This document shows, piece after piece, positions 1 to 6,267 of a stretch of 14,407 nt of DNA. The position numbers were made by a program, and so were the translations under genes. The notes under the pieces were generated by a model. That model saw only the letters and a program-made list of their open reading frames with translations. It did not search any database and was not told the origin of the DNA. This DNA is from Paracoccaceae bacterium (lineage in GTDB: Bacteria > Pseudomonadota > Alphaproteobacteria > Rhodobacterales > Rhodobacteraceae): positions 1-14,407 of the forward strand of contig SKUV01000050.1 in the NCBI GenBank assembly GCA_007129775.1, read 5' to 3'. Positions within the stretch are counted from its first letter, which is position 1; the number at the start of each line of letters is the position of its first letter.

Positions 1-601
1 CCTCCAGCGCGGTGGCGATCCGGCCGTGTTCGGCCAGCATGTTCGCGCGCCGGTCCTGCTGGCGCGACGACAGAAAACGCGCCCGCCAGAGCCGCGCGTT
101 GAACTGCCGGTGCGTCTCGGCCAGCGGGCGGTTGTGGGCGGCCGCGACGATGGCGCGGTGAAACGCCATGTCGAGCCGGAAGAAAGCCAGCGGATCGGCC
201 GGCCCGTCATCCATCTGCGCGGCGATATCGAGGATCTCGGCCAGTTCCGCATCGCTGGCACGGTCGCAGGCGGTCTCGCCCGCCAGCGCCTCCAGCGCGC
301 CCAGAACCGCGATATCGTCGCGCAATTCGGCGATGGAGGGATCGGCCACGCGCGGGCGCCGCGTCGGGCCGTAGTCGATCAGCCCCTCGGCCTGCAGCAG
401 CCGCAGCGCATCCTTGAGCGGCGTGCGGCTGATGCCCAGAAGATCGGCCAGTTCGCGTTCCGAAACCGGGGTGCCGGGGGCGAGCCGCTCCAGCAGGATC
501 AGGTCGCGCAGCCGGTCCGCGGCCTCGTCCGCGAGGCTGCGCCGCGGGGCGATCTGGGGCACCTCGCCGATGGCCGCGCGCAGGTCTCCGGTCTGCGCCA
601 T
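1..601 (-). CDS. GntR-family transcriptional regulator, FCD subfamily (3' end outside window)
   Basis: This is a DNA-binding regulator, probably a ligand-responsive repressor of the sugar-acid genes beside it. About 200 residues are visible and the C-terminus lies beyond position 1. Residues 20-85 form a GntR winged helix with the typical stretch VSERELADLLGISRTPLKDAL (about 46-66). Residues 90 onward look like the all-helical FCD effector domain. D144 and H148 (DMAFH) and H192 (EHGRI) match the metal/ligand-binding Asp-His-His set of FCD domains, and the last His would fall beyond the edge. The ATG at 601 overlaps the TGA of the upstream dapA-like gene by one base (TGATG), so translation is probably coupled and the regulator belongs to the dehydratase operon. 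This suggests autoregulation from the 2685-2962 promoter region. The family call is secure; the effector is inferred to be the aldonate or its keto-deoxy product. Confidence 0.93.
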   Translation of the reverse strand, partial: MAQTGDLRAAIGEVPQIAPRRSLADEAADRLRDLILLERLAPGTPVSERELADLLGISRTPLKDALRLLQAEGLIDYGPTRRPRVADPSIAELRDDIAVLGALEALAGETACDRASDAELAEILDIAAQMDDGPADPLAFFRLDMAFHRAIVAAAHNRPLAETHRQFNARLWRARFLSSRQQDRRANMLAEHGRIATALE

Positions 602-1512
602 CACCGCCCCCAGCGCAGCACCACCGGGTCGAGCGGCGCGAGCAGATCGAGCAGCATCGCGCGCGCCGGCTCGGCCAGCGCCGGGATCGGGTGGCGGCAG
701 AAATCCGATGCGATCACCCCTCCGGCCAGCATCGCGGCCTTGGCGGCACGAAAACCGCATTGCCGGTTCTCGTGATTCACCGCCGGCAGCACCCGGGCAT
801 AGGCCGCGCTGGCCGCCGCGCGGTCGCCGGCGGCCCAATGGGCCAGCACCGGCTTGATCTGGTCGGGGATCATGGCGCTGGTCATGGTGCCTGTGGCGCC
901 GGCCTCCAGATCGGCCAGCAGGGTGATGCCCTCCTCGCCATCGAACGGGCCTTCGATGGCATCGCTGCCGGCGGCGATCAGCGCGCGCAGCTTGGCCGCC
1001 GCGCCGGCGCATTCGCTCTTGAAGAGCTTCACCGCATCGATTTCCTGCGCCATCCGCACCAGCAGCGGCACCGGCAGATCGACGCCCGACATCGGCGCAT
1101 CCTGCACCATGACTGGCAGGCCGACCTCGCCCACGGCGCGGAACTGCCCGAACGTCTGCTCGGGCGTGCCGCGCAGCGTGGCGCCGTGATAGGGCGGCAT
1201 GATCATCACCATCGCCGCGCCGCAATCGCGGGCGAGCCTGGCCCGGGCCACCGCGATGGGGGTGGCGTAATGGCTGATTGTCACGATAACCGGCACCCGT
1301 CCGGCCACATGCTCCAGACAATCGCGGGTCAGCACCTCGCGCTCCTCGTCCGACAGCACGAATTGTTCGGAGTAATTGGCGAGGATGCAGATGCCGTCCA
1401 CGCCCTGATCGATCATGCAATCGAGCGCACGGCGCTGCCCGGGCAGATCAAGCGTGCCATCAGCGTGAAAGATGCTGGGGGCGACGGGCCAGATACCGGA
1501 ATAGCGGGTCAT
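601..1512 (-). CDS. DapA/NAL-family lyase-dehydratase, L-2-keto-3-deoxyarabonate dehydratase-like
   Basis: This is a cytoplasmic class I (Schiff-base) TIM-barrel enzyme of the dihydrodipicolinate synthase/N-acetylneuraminate lyase family, 303 residues, a normal family length. K165 in LFKSE is the likely Schiff-base lysine. The usual catalytic Tyr-Asn of DapA (YNxP) is replaced by Q137-D138 (MVQDAP), and the GTTGE loop reads ANYSEQ (45-50), so it is not a lysine-biosynthetic DapA. The pattern GICILANxSEQF, GAAMVMxMPPYHGAT, EGPxDGEE, ENRQCG and a WGR C-terminus resembles, from memory, L-2-keto-3-deoxyarabonate dehydratase (EC 4.2.1.43), which makes alpha-ketoglutarate semialdehyde. Its ATGA start overlaps the stop of the enolase-superfamily gene, so the two act in one operon and plausibly in consecutive steps. 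Alternatives are an aldolase or another keto-deoxy acid dehydratase. Family certain, exact substrate inferred. Confidence 0.9.
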   Translation of the reverse strand: MTRYSGIWPVAPSIFHADGTLDLPGQRRALDCMIDQGVDGICILANYSEQFVLSDEEREVLTRDCLEHVAGRVPVIVTISHYATPIAVARARLARDCGAAMVMIMPPYHGATLRGTPEQTFGQFRAVGEVGLPVMVQDAPMSGVDLPVPLLVRMAQEIDAVKLFKSECAGAAAKLRALIAAGSDAIEGPFDGEEGITLLADLEAGATGTMTSAMIPDQIKPVLAHWAAGDRAAASAAYARVLPAVNHENRQCGFRAAKAAMLAGGVIASDFCRHPIPALAEPARAMLLDLLAPLDPVVLRWGR

Positions 1513-2684
1513 TCTACGATCTCGAAATTGTGGAGGTGCTTGTCGGTGATGGTGATGCCGAGGCCGGGTGTATCGTCATCCAGATCGAGAAAGCCGTCCA
1601 CCGCCTCCGGGTCGCCCTCGAAGATATAGTAGAACAGCTCGTTGCCGACCTCGACATCGAAGACGGGGAAATACTCGCTGATCGGGCAATTCGCATTGGC
1701 CATGGTCAGGTGATAATTGTGCATCTGCCCGGCATGGGGAATCACGGGGATCTGCGCGGCCTCGGCGATGGCGTTGATCTTCTGCGCGGCGGTGATGCCG
1801 CCGACGCGGTTGGTATCGTATTGCAGCACGCTGACGGCCTTGCGGTTGATCAACTCGGCGCAGCCCATGACCGAAAACTCGTGCTCCCCGCCCGAGATCG
1901 GGATGATGCCCATGGCGTTGAGTTCGGCATAGCCCGCCACGTCATCGGCAATCACCGGCTCTTCCAGCCAGCGCGGCTCGAACTTCGCCAGGCGGGGCAG
2001 CATCCGCCTGGCATAATCGAGGTTCCAGCCCATGTAGCATTCGAGCATCAGATCCACGTCATAGCCCAGCACCTCGCGCAGGGCCTCCACACGCTTGATA
2101 TTCTCGCGCATGCCGGGCGCGCCGTCGCGCGGGCCAAAGCCGAAGCGGGTCTTGTAGCCCAGATAGCCGTGCTTTTTCGCCTCCTCGGCCTCGGCCTGCA
2201 TGGCCGGGATCGAATCGGCATAGAGCTTGGAATAATAGACCGGGATCCTTTCCTTCGTGCGCCCGCCCAGCAGCTTGAAGACCGGCTTGCCCACCAGCTT
2301 GCCCATCAGATCCCAGATGGCGAGGTCGACGGCCGAAATCGCCGTCATGCCGATGCCCTTGCGCCCCCAGGCATGGCTGCGGCGATACATCTTTTCCCAC
2401 AGATAGGCGTAGTCGAACGGATCCTCGCCGATCAGCATGGGCGCGAACCACTCGTCGATGGCCTTTTTCACCACCGTCGGCGCAAGGGCCGCGTTGCCGA
2501 TACCGATGGTGCCGTCGGTGGCCTCCACCTCGCAGGTCAGCCATTGGTGAAAGCGGAAGGACGACATCGCATCGCCCTTTTCATAGAGCGCGTCCGATGC
2601 GTTGGTGCAGAAATTGCCCTGGGGCGGGACGGTGGGGCCGGTCCAGTTCCAGACCCGCGTGCGCACCGATCTTATCTGTGTCAT
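1509..2684 (-). CDS. Enolase-superfamily sugar-acid dehydratase, L-rhamnonate dehydratase subgroup
   Basis: This is a Mg2+-dependent dehydratase expected to convert an aldonate to its 2-keto-3-deoxy acid in the cytoplasm. It has 391 residues from the ATG at 2684. That start is chosen over an upstream in-frame one because AGGAGGT (2691-2697) lies six bases before it. The N-terminal capping domain covers roughly 1-140 and contains GRKG, then AISAVDLAIWDLMGK (115-129) as in L-rhamnonate dehydratases. The barrel carries metal ligands E215 (LMLEC), E241 (WLEEP) and E267 (GGEHE), and the His-Asp dyad H317 (IPHAG) with D290 (QYDTN). These align with Asp/Glu, Glu, Glu, His and Asp of characterised RhmD. 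K178 sits in GYKTR. The usual PHGSS after the base is PHAGQ here and GWCGG is NRVGG, which suggests a related but different substrate such as L-lyxonate. First gene of the leftward operon. Confidence 0.92.
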   Translation of the reverse strand: MTQIRSVRTRVWNWTGPTVPPQGNFCTNASDALYEKGDAMSSFRFHQWLTCEVEATDGTIGIGNAALAPTVVKKAIDEWFAPMLIGEDPFDYAYLWEKMYRRSHAWGRKGIGMTAISAVDLAIWDLMGKLVGKPVFKLLGGRTKERIPVYYSKLYADSIPAMQAEAEEAKKHGYLGYKTRFGFGPRDGAPGMRENIKRVEALREVLGYDVDLMLECYMGWNLDYARRMLPRLAKFEPRWLEEPVIADDVAGYAELNAMGIIPISGGEHEFSVMGCAELINRKAVSVLQYDTNRVGGITAAQKINAIAEAAQIPVIPHAGQMHNYHLTMANANCPISEYFPVFDVEVGNELFYYIFEGDPEAVDGFLDLDDDTPGLGITITDKHLHNFEIVE

Positions 2685-2819
2685 CGAAAAACCTCCTGGG
2701 GCAGCGCGCCGTCGCTCTGCGGGGGTGCCGCGGGCGGAAACTGCACCAGCGGGGTGCGGGCTGTCAAACACTTTTGGAATGCCAAACTCCGAACTCCAAT
2801 TGCTAAGAAGCATCACATA

Positions 2820-2842
2820 CAGAATTTTTCACAGAAATTCTG
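2820..2842. promoter_or_regulatory. Inverted repeat, 8-bp arms, candidate operator
   Basis: CAGAATTT (2820-2827) and AAATTCTG (2835-2842) form a perfect inverted repeat with a 7-base spacer. It sits in the middle of the divergent promoter region, away from any coding sequence. This is the size expected for a dimeric regulator such as the GntR protein of the adjacent operon. Binding is inferred from position and symmetry only. Confidence 0.5.
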
Positions 2843-2870
2843 GTTTTGCAGTGAATAATGATAACCAGAA
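2838..2870. promoter_or_regulatory. Inverted repeat TTCTGGTT/AACCAGAA, candidate second operator
   Basis: TTCTGGTT (2838-2845) and AACCAGAA (2863-2870) are perfect 8-bp arms separated by 17 bases. The left arm shares five bases with the right arm of the preceding repeat. The arms contain TGGT and ACCA, half-sites often seen for FCD-type GntR repressors, although the spacing is wider than usual. A further 10-bp palindrome, ATCATTTGAT, follows at 2874-2883. Confidence 0.45.
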
Positions 2871-2962
2871 GAAATCATTTGATCGTTATTTTTCATTTTA
2901 CCCAAAGGCGCCGCGCTGAAAGACAGAAGGCATCTGCCGTCATGCTATCCAGGGAGGACCCC

Positions 2963-3949
2963 ATGACCAAACCGATCACCCGAGCCCGCCAGTTCGCGCT
3001 GGCAGCCGCGCTCGTCACTTTCGCCGCGCCGGCCGCGGCCGAAACCTTCATCGTGGCCGTGGGCGCGGCGCGCAACAGCCTTCAGGGCCGCAGCGCCGAG
3101 TTGTTCGCCACCGAACTGCAGGAGCGTCTGGGCGACGCGCATACCATCGAATTCTACGCTGATGCCCAGTTGGGCGACGAGCGGGAACTGATGCAGAAAC
3201 TGCGCACCGGCACCGTGCATCTGACCCTGCTGTCGTCGATCATGACCACGGTGTCGGATGAATTCGCGCTGTTCGATCTGCCCTTCCTCGTCGCCGACCG
3301 CGATCATGTGAAGCGCCTGCACGAAAACCTCGTGATGACCGATCTGGCCCCGCTGGCGGAGGAGCGCGGGCTTCAGGTGCTCTCAACCTGGGAGAACGGC
3401 TTTCGCCAGATCACCAACAACATCCGGCCGGTCACTGTGCCGGGCGACATGGCTGGCATGCGTATCCGCACGCCCCCCTCGGAATGGCGCGTGGCGATGT
3501 TCAACGAATACGGGGCCAACGCCAGCGCGATGGCGTGGTCAGAACTTTTCGTCGCGCTGCAGACCGGCACGATGGACGGGCAGGAAAACCCGCTGACCAA
3601 TATCGACGGCGGCAACCTTTACGAGGTGCAGCGCTATCTGTCGATGTCGGGCCATGTCTATTCGCCGACCTATCTGACCTCGGGCGTCCGGGTCTGGAAC
3701 AACATGCCCGAAGAGGTGCGCGAGGCGGTGATCGAAGTCGCCGCGATGGTGCAGGACTGGTCGCTGGCCGAAGGCGAGGCGGCCGACGTGGCGCTGCTCG
3801 AAAAGTTCGAGGCCGAGGGCATGCATATCAACACCGTCGATCGCGAAGCCTTCGTGGCGGCGTCGGCCCCGATCTACGAGCTGTTCTCGCAGCGCGTGGA
3901 CGGCGCGGCGGAGATGATCGAGACAGCGCTGTCGCTGGCCGAGGAATAA
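2963..3949 (+). CDS. TRAP transporter periplasmic substrate-binding protein, DctP family
   Basis: This is the extracytoplasmic solute receptor of the TRAP system encoded just downstream. It captures a carboxylate-bearing substrate and delivers it to the membrane permease. It has 328 residues. The ATG at 2963 is preceded by AGGGAGGA at 2951-2958; the longer in-frame start at 2858 lies in promoter DNA and was rejected. Residues 1-26 form a signal peptide (TKPITRAR, hydrophobic core, then APAAA before E27). The mature protein shows the DctP hallmarks: GMRIRTP at 165-171 with R169 as the likely carboxylate-binding arginine, MAWSELFVALQTGTMDGQENP (190-210), and LYEVQRYLSMSGH. Its divergent position to the sugar-acid dehydratase suggests an aldonate ligand. 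A strong hairpin follows the stop codon. Confidence 0.95.
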   Translation: MTKPITRARQFALAAALVTFAAPAAAETFIVAVGAARNSLQGRSAELFATELQERLGDAHTIEFYADAQLGDERELMQKLRTGTVHLTLLSSIMTTVSDEFALFDLPFLVADRDHVKRLHENLVMTDLAPLAEERGLQVLSTWENGFRQITNNIRPVTVPGDMAGMRIRTPPSEWRVAMFNEYGANASAMAWSELFVALQTGTMDGQENPLTNIDGGNLYEVQRYLSMSGHVYSPTYLTSGVRVWNNMPEEVREAVIEVAAMVQDWSLAEGEAADVALLEKFEAEGMHINTVDREAFVAASAPIYELFSQRVDGAAEMIETALSLAEE

Positions 3950-3974
3950 GCGCCCGTCCATCCGGACAAGTAAC

Positions 3975-4002
3975 GGGGGCGCCCGCGCGTGCGGGCGCCC
4001 CC
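3975..4002 (+). terminator. 12-bp GC hairpin after TRAP receptor gene, attenuator or mRNA 3'-end
   Basis: GGGGGCGCCCGC (3975-3986), loop GCGT, and GCGGGCGCCCCC (3991-4002) form a perfect 12-bp stem 25 bases after the binding-protein stop. Only two T residues follow, so it is a poor classical terminator. It more likely stabilises the receptor mRNA or partly attenuates readthrough into the permease genes. Confidence 0.65.
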
Positions 4003-4102
4003 TTGGCCCCGACATCAGCGGCCGCCCGTCCTGCCTGGATGTGACGGGGGCCGCACCCGCTGCCCGGGCCCTGCATGCGGGCCATGGCCGAAAGGCCGGA
4101 AA

Positions 4103-4117
4103 GCGCCGGAACGGCGC
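4103..4117 (+). repeat. Small hairpin upstream of dctQ ribosome-binding site
   Basis: GCGCCG and CGGCGC (4103-4108 and 4112-4117) pair around a 3-base loop, 19 bases before the GGAGGT of the small permease gene. Together with the 3975-4002 hairpin and a 10-bp palindrome GGCCATGGCC at 4080-4089, it makes the 198-base gap between receptor and permease genes highly structured. No gene is seen in that gap. Confidence 0.4.
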
Positions 4118-4147
4118 CGGGCGTGCGCGCCACAATGGAGGTTCAGC

Positions 4148-4699
4148 GTGGCAAAGCTGCTTCACAAGGTGCTTCTGGGCGCGGTCGAGGTGATCTGCAT
4201 CGTCATCCTCGTCACGCTCGCCTCCGTCGTCATCTATGCCTCCAGCATGCGCTGGCTGGGCGCCTCGCCCAGCTGGTATGACGAGATCGCCTCGGTCCTG
4301 CTGGCGTGGCTGACCTATTTCGCCGCGGTCTATGCCGCGCTCTTGCGCGAACACATGCGCTTTTCCGGGATCGTGCTGAACATGCCCAAGATCCCGCGGA
4401 TCACCGTCTTTCTGCTGGGTGAATTCCTGCTGATCGCCTTTTTCGCCATCGTCGGCTGGTATGGCTGGAAGCTGCTGGATTTCCTGACATTCGACACGCT
4501 GCTGTCGCTGCGCCGGGTGCCGATGTCTGTGGTGCAGGCGGTCATCCCCGTCGCTTCGGTGCTGCTGATCATCGCCACGATCATCAACCTGCCGCGCGGC
4601 CTGCGCGACATGATCGGCGGCGTCGACATGGAACACGAGGCCATCGAGGCCGCCATCGCCGAAGCCGAGGCCGAGAACGCTCAGGAGGAGCGCAAATGA
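4148..4699 (+). CDS. TRAP transporter small permease, DctQ family
   Basis: This is the four-helix membrane subunit of the TRAP system, which pairs with the large permease in the inner membrane. It has 183 residues from a GTG at 4148. GGAGGT lies at 4137-4142 with five bases between, and the longer reading upstream is arginine/proline-rich and not DctQ-like. Membrane segments lie at about 10-32, 46-66, 86-112 and 127-148. The family motif W-x-D/E-E followed by a helix with W (WYDEIASVLLAWLTYFAA, 43-60), then RxHxRF (REHMRF), is present. The C-terminal tail (160-183) is charged and rich in Glu and Ala. The stop overlaps the large permease start by four bases (ATGA), indicating coupled translation. 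Confidence 0.94.
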   Translation: MAKLLHKVLLGAVEVICIVILVTLASVVIYASSMRWLGASPSWYDEIASVLLAWLTYFAAVYAALLREHMRFSGIVLNMPKIPRITVFLLGEFLLIAFFAIVGWYGWKLLDFLTFDTLLSLRRVPMSVVQAVIPVASVLLIIATIINLPRGLRDMIGGVDMEHEAIEAAIAEAEAENAQEERK

Positions 4700-5979
4700 T
4701 CCTGCTCGCCACCGCCGTTGCGCTGATCGGTCTGATCCTGCTGAACGTGCCCATCGCCGCCGCCATCGGCATCGTCGCGGTGGGCGGCATCCTGCTGACC
4801 GGGGGCAACTGGGACAGGATGTATGACGTGGCCATCGCCATGTTCACCGGGGCCACGTCGTTCCCGCTGATCGCGATTCCGCTGTTCATTCTGGCGGGCA
4901 GCCTGATGAACACCTCTGGTATCTCGCAGCGGCTGATCAACTTCATCTCGGCGCTGATCGGCTTCATCCGGGGCGGGCTGGGGATGGTCAATATCGGCGT
5001 GTCGATGGTCTTTGCCGAGATTTCGGGCTCGGCTGTGGCCGATGTGGCCGCCACCGGCACCGTGCTGATCCCCGAGATGAAGAAGCGCGGCTACAAGCCC
5101 AAGCTGGCGGCGGCAATCACCTCTTCCTCGGCGTCGCTGGCCATCATCATCCCGCCGTCGATCCCGATGATCCTTTATGGTGCGATCGCCGAAACCTCCG
5201 TCCTGTCGCTCTTTATCGCCGGGGTGGTTCCGGGCGTGCTCGGCGGGTTCCTTTTGATGGTCGTGACCTATTTCCTCGCCGTGCGCTACAACCTGCCGCG
5301 GGCGGAAGGGTTTGACCTGTGCCGGGTCTGGACCACCTTCAAGGAAGCCTTCTGGGCCCTGACGCTGCCGGTCATCATCCTTGGCGGTATCCTGACCGGG
5401 ATTGTCACCGCGACCGAAGCCGCAGGCCTTGCCGTGGCCGCATCGCTCCTGATCGGGCTCGTGATCTACCGCGATGTCGATCTGGGCAAGCTGCGCCGGG
5501 CGCTTCTGGACGGGATCAGCCAGACCGGCATCGTGATGCTGCTGGTGGCCAGTTCCGCCGCACTGGGGCTGTTTCTGACCCAGGCGCAGGTGCCGCAGCA
5601 ACTGGCCGCGGCGATCACGGCCTTCACCGACAACCCGTGGGTGGTGCTGGCGCTGCTGAATGTGCTGCTGCTGGTGCTGGGGATGTTCCTGCACGGCGCC
5701 GCGGCGATCATCCTTGTGGTGCCGATCGTGATGCCGCTGGTCAAGGCGGTGGGGATCGACCCGATCCATTTCGGCATCATCGTGACGCTGAACCTCGCCA
5801 TCGGCCAGCAGACGCCGCCGGTTGCCAGCGTGCTGATCACCGCCTGTTCCATCGCGCGGTCGGGCATCTGGGAAACCTCGCGGGCGAACCTGCCCTATAT
5901 CGCCGTGCTGGCCTTCATCCTGGTCCTCGTGACCTATGTCCCGGCGGTCAGCCTCGGTCTGGTGAACCTGCTGCGCTGA
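4696..5979 (+). CDS. TRAP transporter large permease, DctM family
   Basis: This is the 427-residue transport subunit, which moves substrate across the inner membrane using the sodium gradient, as known for TRAP systems. Length is typical for a separate DctM. Hydrophobic helices run throughout. Family hallmarks are ISGSAVADVAATG (109-121), the IIPPSIPMILYG stretch (151-162), GIVTATEAAG (235-244, for the usual GxxTPTEA), and GQQTPPVASVL (370-380, the second half of the ion/substrate site). The GQQTPP form instead of the commoner GxxTPP-VG suggests a sugar-acid type subfamily rather than C4-dicarboxylate DctM, although I infer this. It is the last gene of the TRAP operon, and a strong hairpin begins four bases after its stop. 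Confidence 0.96.
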   Translation: MILLATAVALIGLILLNVPIAAAIGIVAVGGILLTGGNWDRMYDVAIAMFTGATSFPLIAIPLFILAGSLMNTSGISQRLINFISALIGFIRGGLGMVNIGVSMVFAEISGSAVADVAATGTVLIPEMKKRGYKPKLAAAITSSSASLAIIIPPSIPMILYGAIAETSVLSLFIAGVVPGVLGGFLLMVVTYFLAVRYNLPRAEGFDLCRVWTTFKEAFWALTLPVIILGGILTGIVTATEAAGLAVAASLLIGLVIYRDVDLGKLRRALLDGISQTGIVMLLVASSAALGLFLTQAQVPQQLAAAITAFTDNPWVVLALLNVLLLVLGMFLHGAAAIILVVPIVMPLVKAVGIDPIHFGIIVTLNLAIGQQTPPVASVLITACSIARSGIWETSRANLPYIAVLAFILVLVTYVPAVSLGLVNLLR

Positions 5980-5982
5980 GCC

Positions 5983-6021
5983 GCAGCGGGGCCGAGGCCG
6001 AGAGGGCCACGGCCCCGCTGC
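5983..6021 (+). terminator. Hairpin terminator after TRAP operon (no T-tract)
   Basis: GCAGCGGGGCCG (5983-5994) pairs perfectly with CGGCCCCGCTGC (6010-6021). Inside the loop a second GGCC/GGCC pair extends the stem past one A-A mismatch, leaving GAGAG as the loop. It begins four bases after the dctM stop. No T-run follows, so it is either a T-less terminator or an mRNA-protecting 3' structure. Confidence 0.7.
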
Positions 6022-6095
6022 CCGGGCCGCCTGCGCGGCGTTCACCCGGCCGGCGGGCATGCAAGGATCGAGGGAAGGCGCGGGGGCAAGGCACA

Positions 6096-6163
6096 GCCTG
6101 CGGTGCGGCCATCGCAGGCGGAGGGGCAGGGGGGGCGCGTGGCCGGATCAGCCGGCGCGCCCC
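6096..6163 (+). other. Structured leader before lysR: two hairpins
   Basis: Within the 288-base gap 5980-6267, which holds no convincing gene, two more hairpins follow the terminator. GCCTGCG (6096-6102) pairs with CGCAGGC (6113-6119). GGGGCGCG (6132-6139) pairs with CGCGCCCC (6156-6163), enclosing a CCGG/CCGG inner stem with loop ATCAG. They lie 105-170 bases before the lysR start and may form a structured 5' leader. No riboswitch family is recognised, and high GC makes chance stems fairly likely. Confidence 0.4.
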
Positions 6164-6267
6164 GGCAGCGGAGGCATGCGCAAGGCTGGTCACGATGCGC
6201 CCCCGGCGCTATCGTCGCGATGCGGCCCCGAGGCCCGGCCGCCGAAGGTTTTACAGGACGCGCGGGC

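Larger units (their letters stand above)
2685..2962. promoter_or_regulatory. Divergent promoter/operator region between dehydratase and TRAP operons
   Basis: No gene is seen in these 278 bases. The stretch from about 2770 to 2905 is strikingly AT-rich against GC-rich surroundings, as expected for two back-to-back promoters. It contains overlapping inverted repeats, listed separately, and a TGT-N3-ACA element at 2762-2770. On the minus strand that element includes TTGACA, a perfect -35 hexamer, but no good -10 follows at 17 bases. The GntR protein encoded in the operon is the obvious candidate ligand. Ribosome-binding sites are AGGAGGT at 2691-2697 (minus) and GGGAGG at 2952-2957 (plus). Exact transcription starts cannot be placed by eye. 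Confidence 0.7.

Noticed and set aside
2685..2816. N-terminal extension of the enolase-superfamily gene to 2816
   Set aside because: The added 44 residues resemble no family member and cross the promoter region, while AGGAGGT sits just upstream of the ATG at 2684.
1530..2858. 442-codon open frame on the plus strand
   Set aside because: It lies antisense to the enolase-superfamily gene, whose catalytic residues are intact. The predicted protein has no recognisable motif and a His/Asp/Gly-biased composition.
2941..2962. Start of the TRAP receptor at 2858 rather than 2963
   Set aside because: The extra 35 residues precede a complete signal peptide and would bury it. The ribosome-binding site at 2951-2958 supports 2963.
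4681..6060. 459-codon open frame on the minus strand
   Set aside because: It is antisense to dctM. Its extreme His, Gln, Arg and Asp content mirrors hydrophobic codons read backwards.
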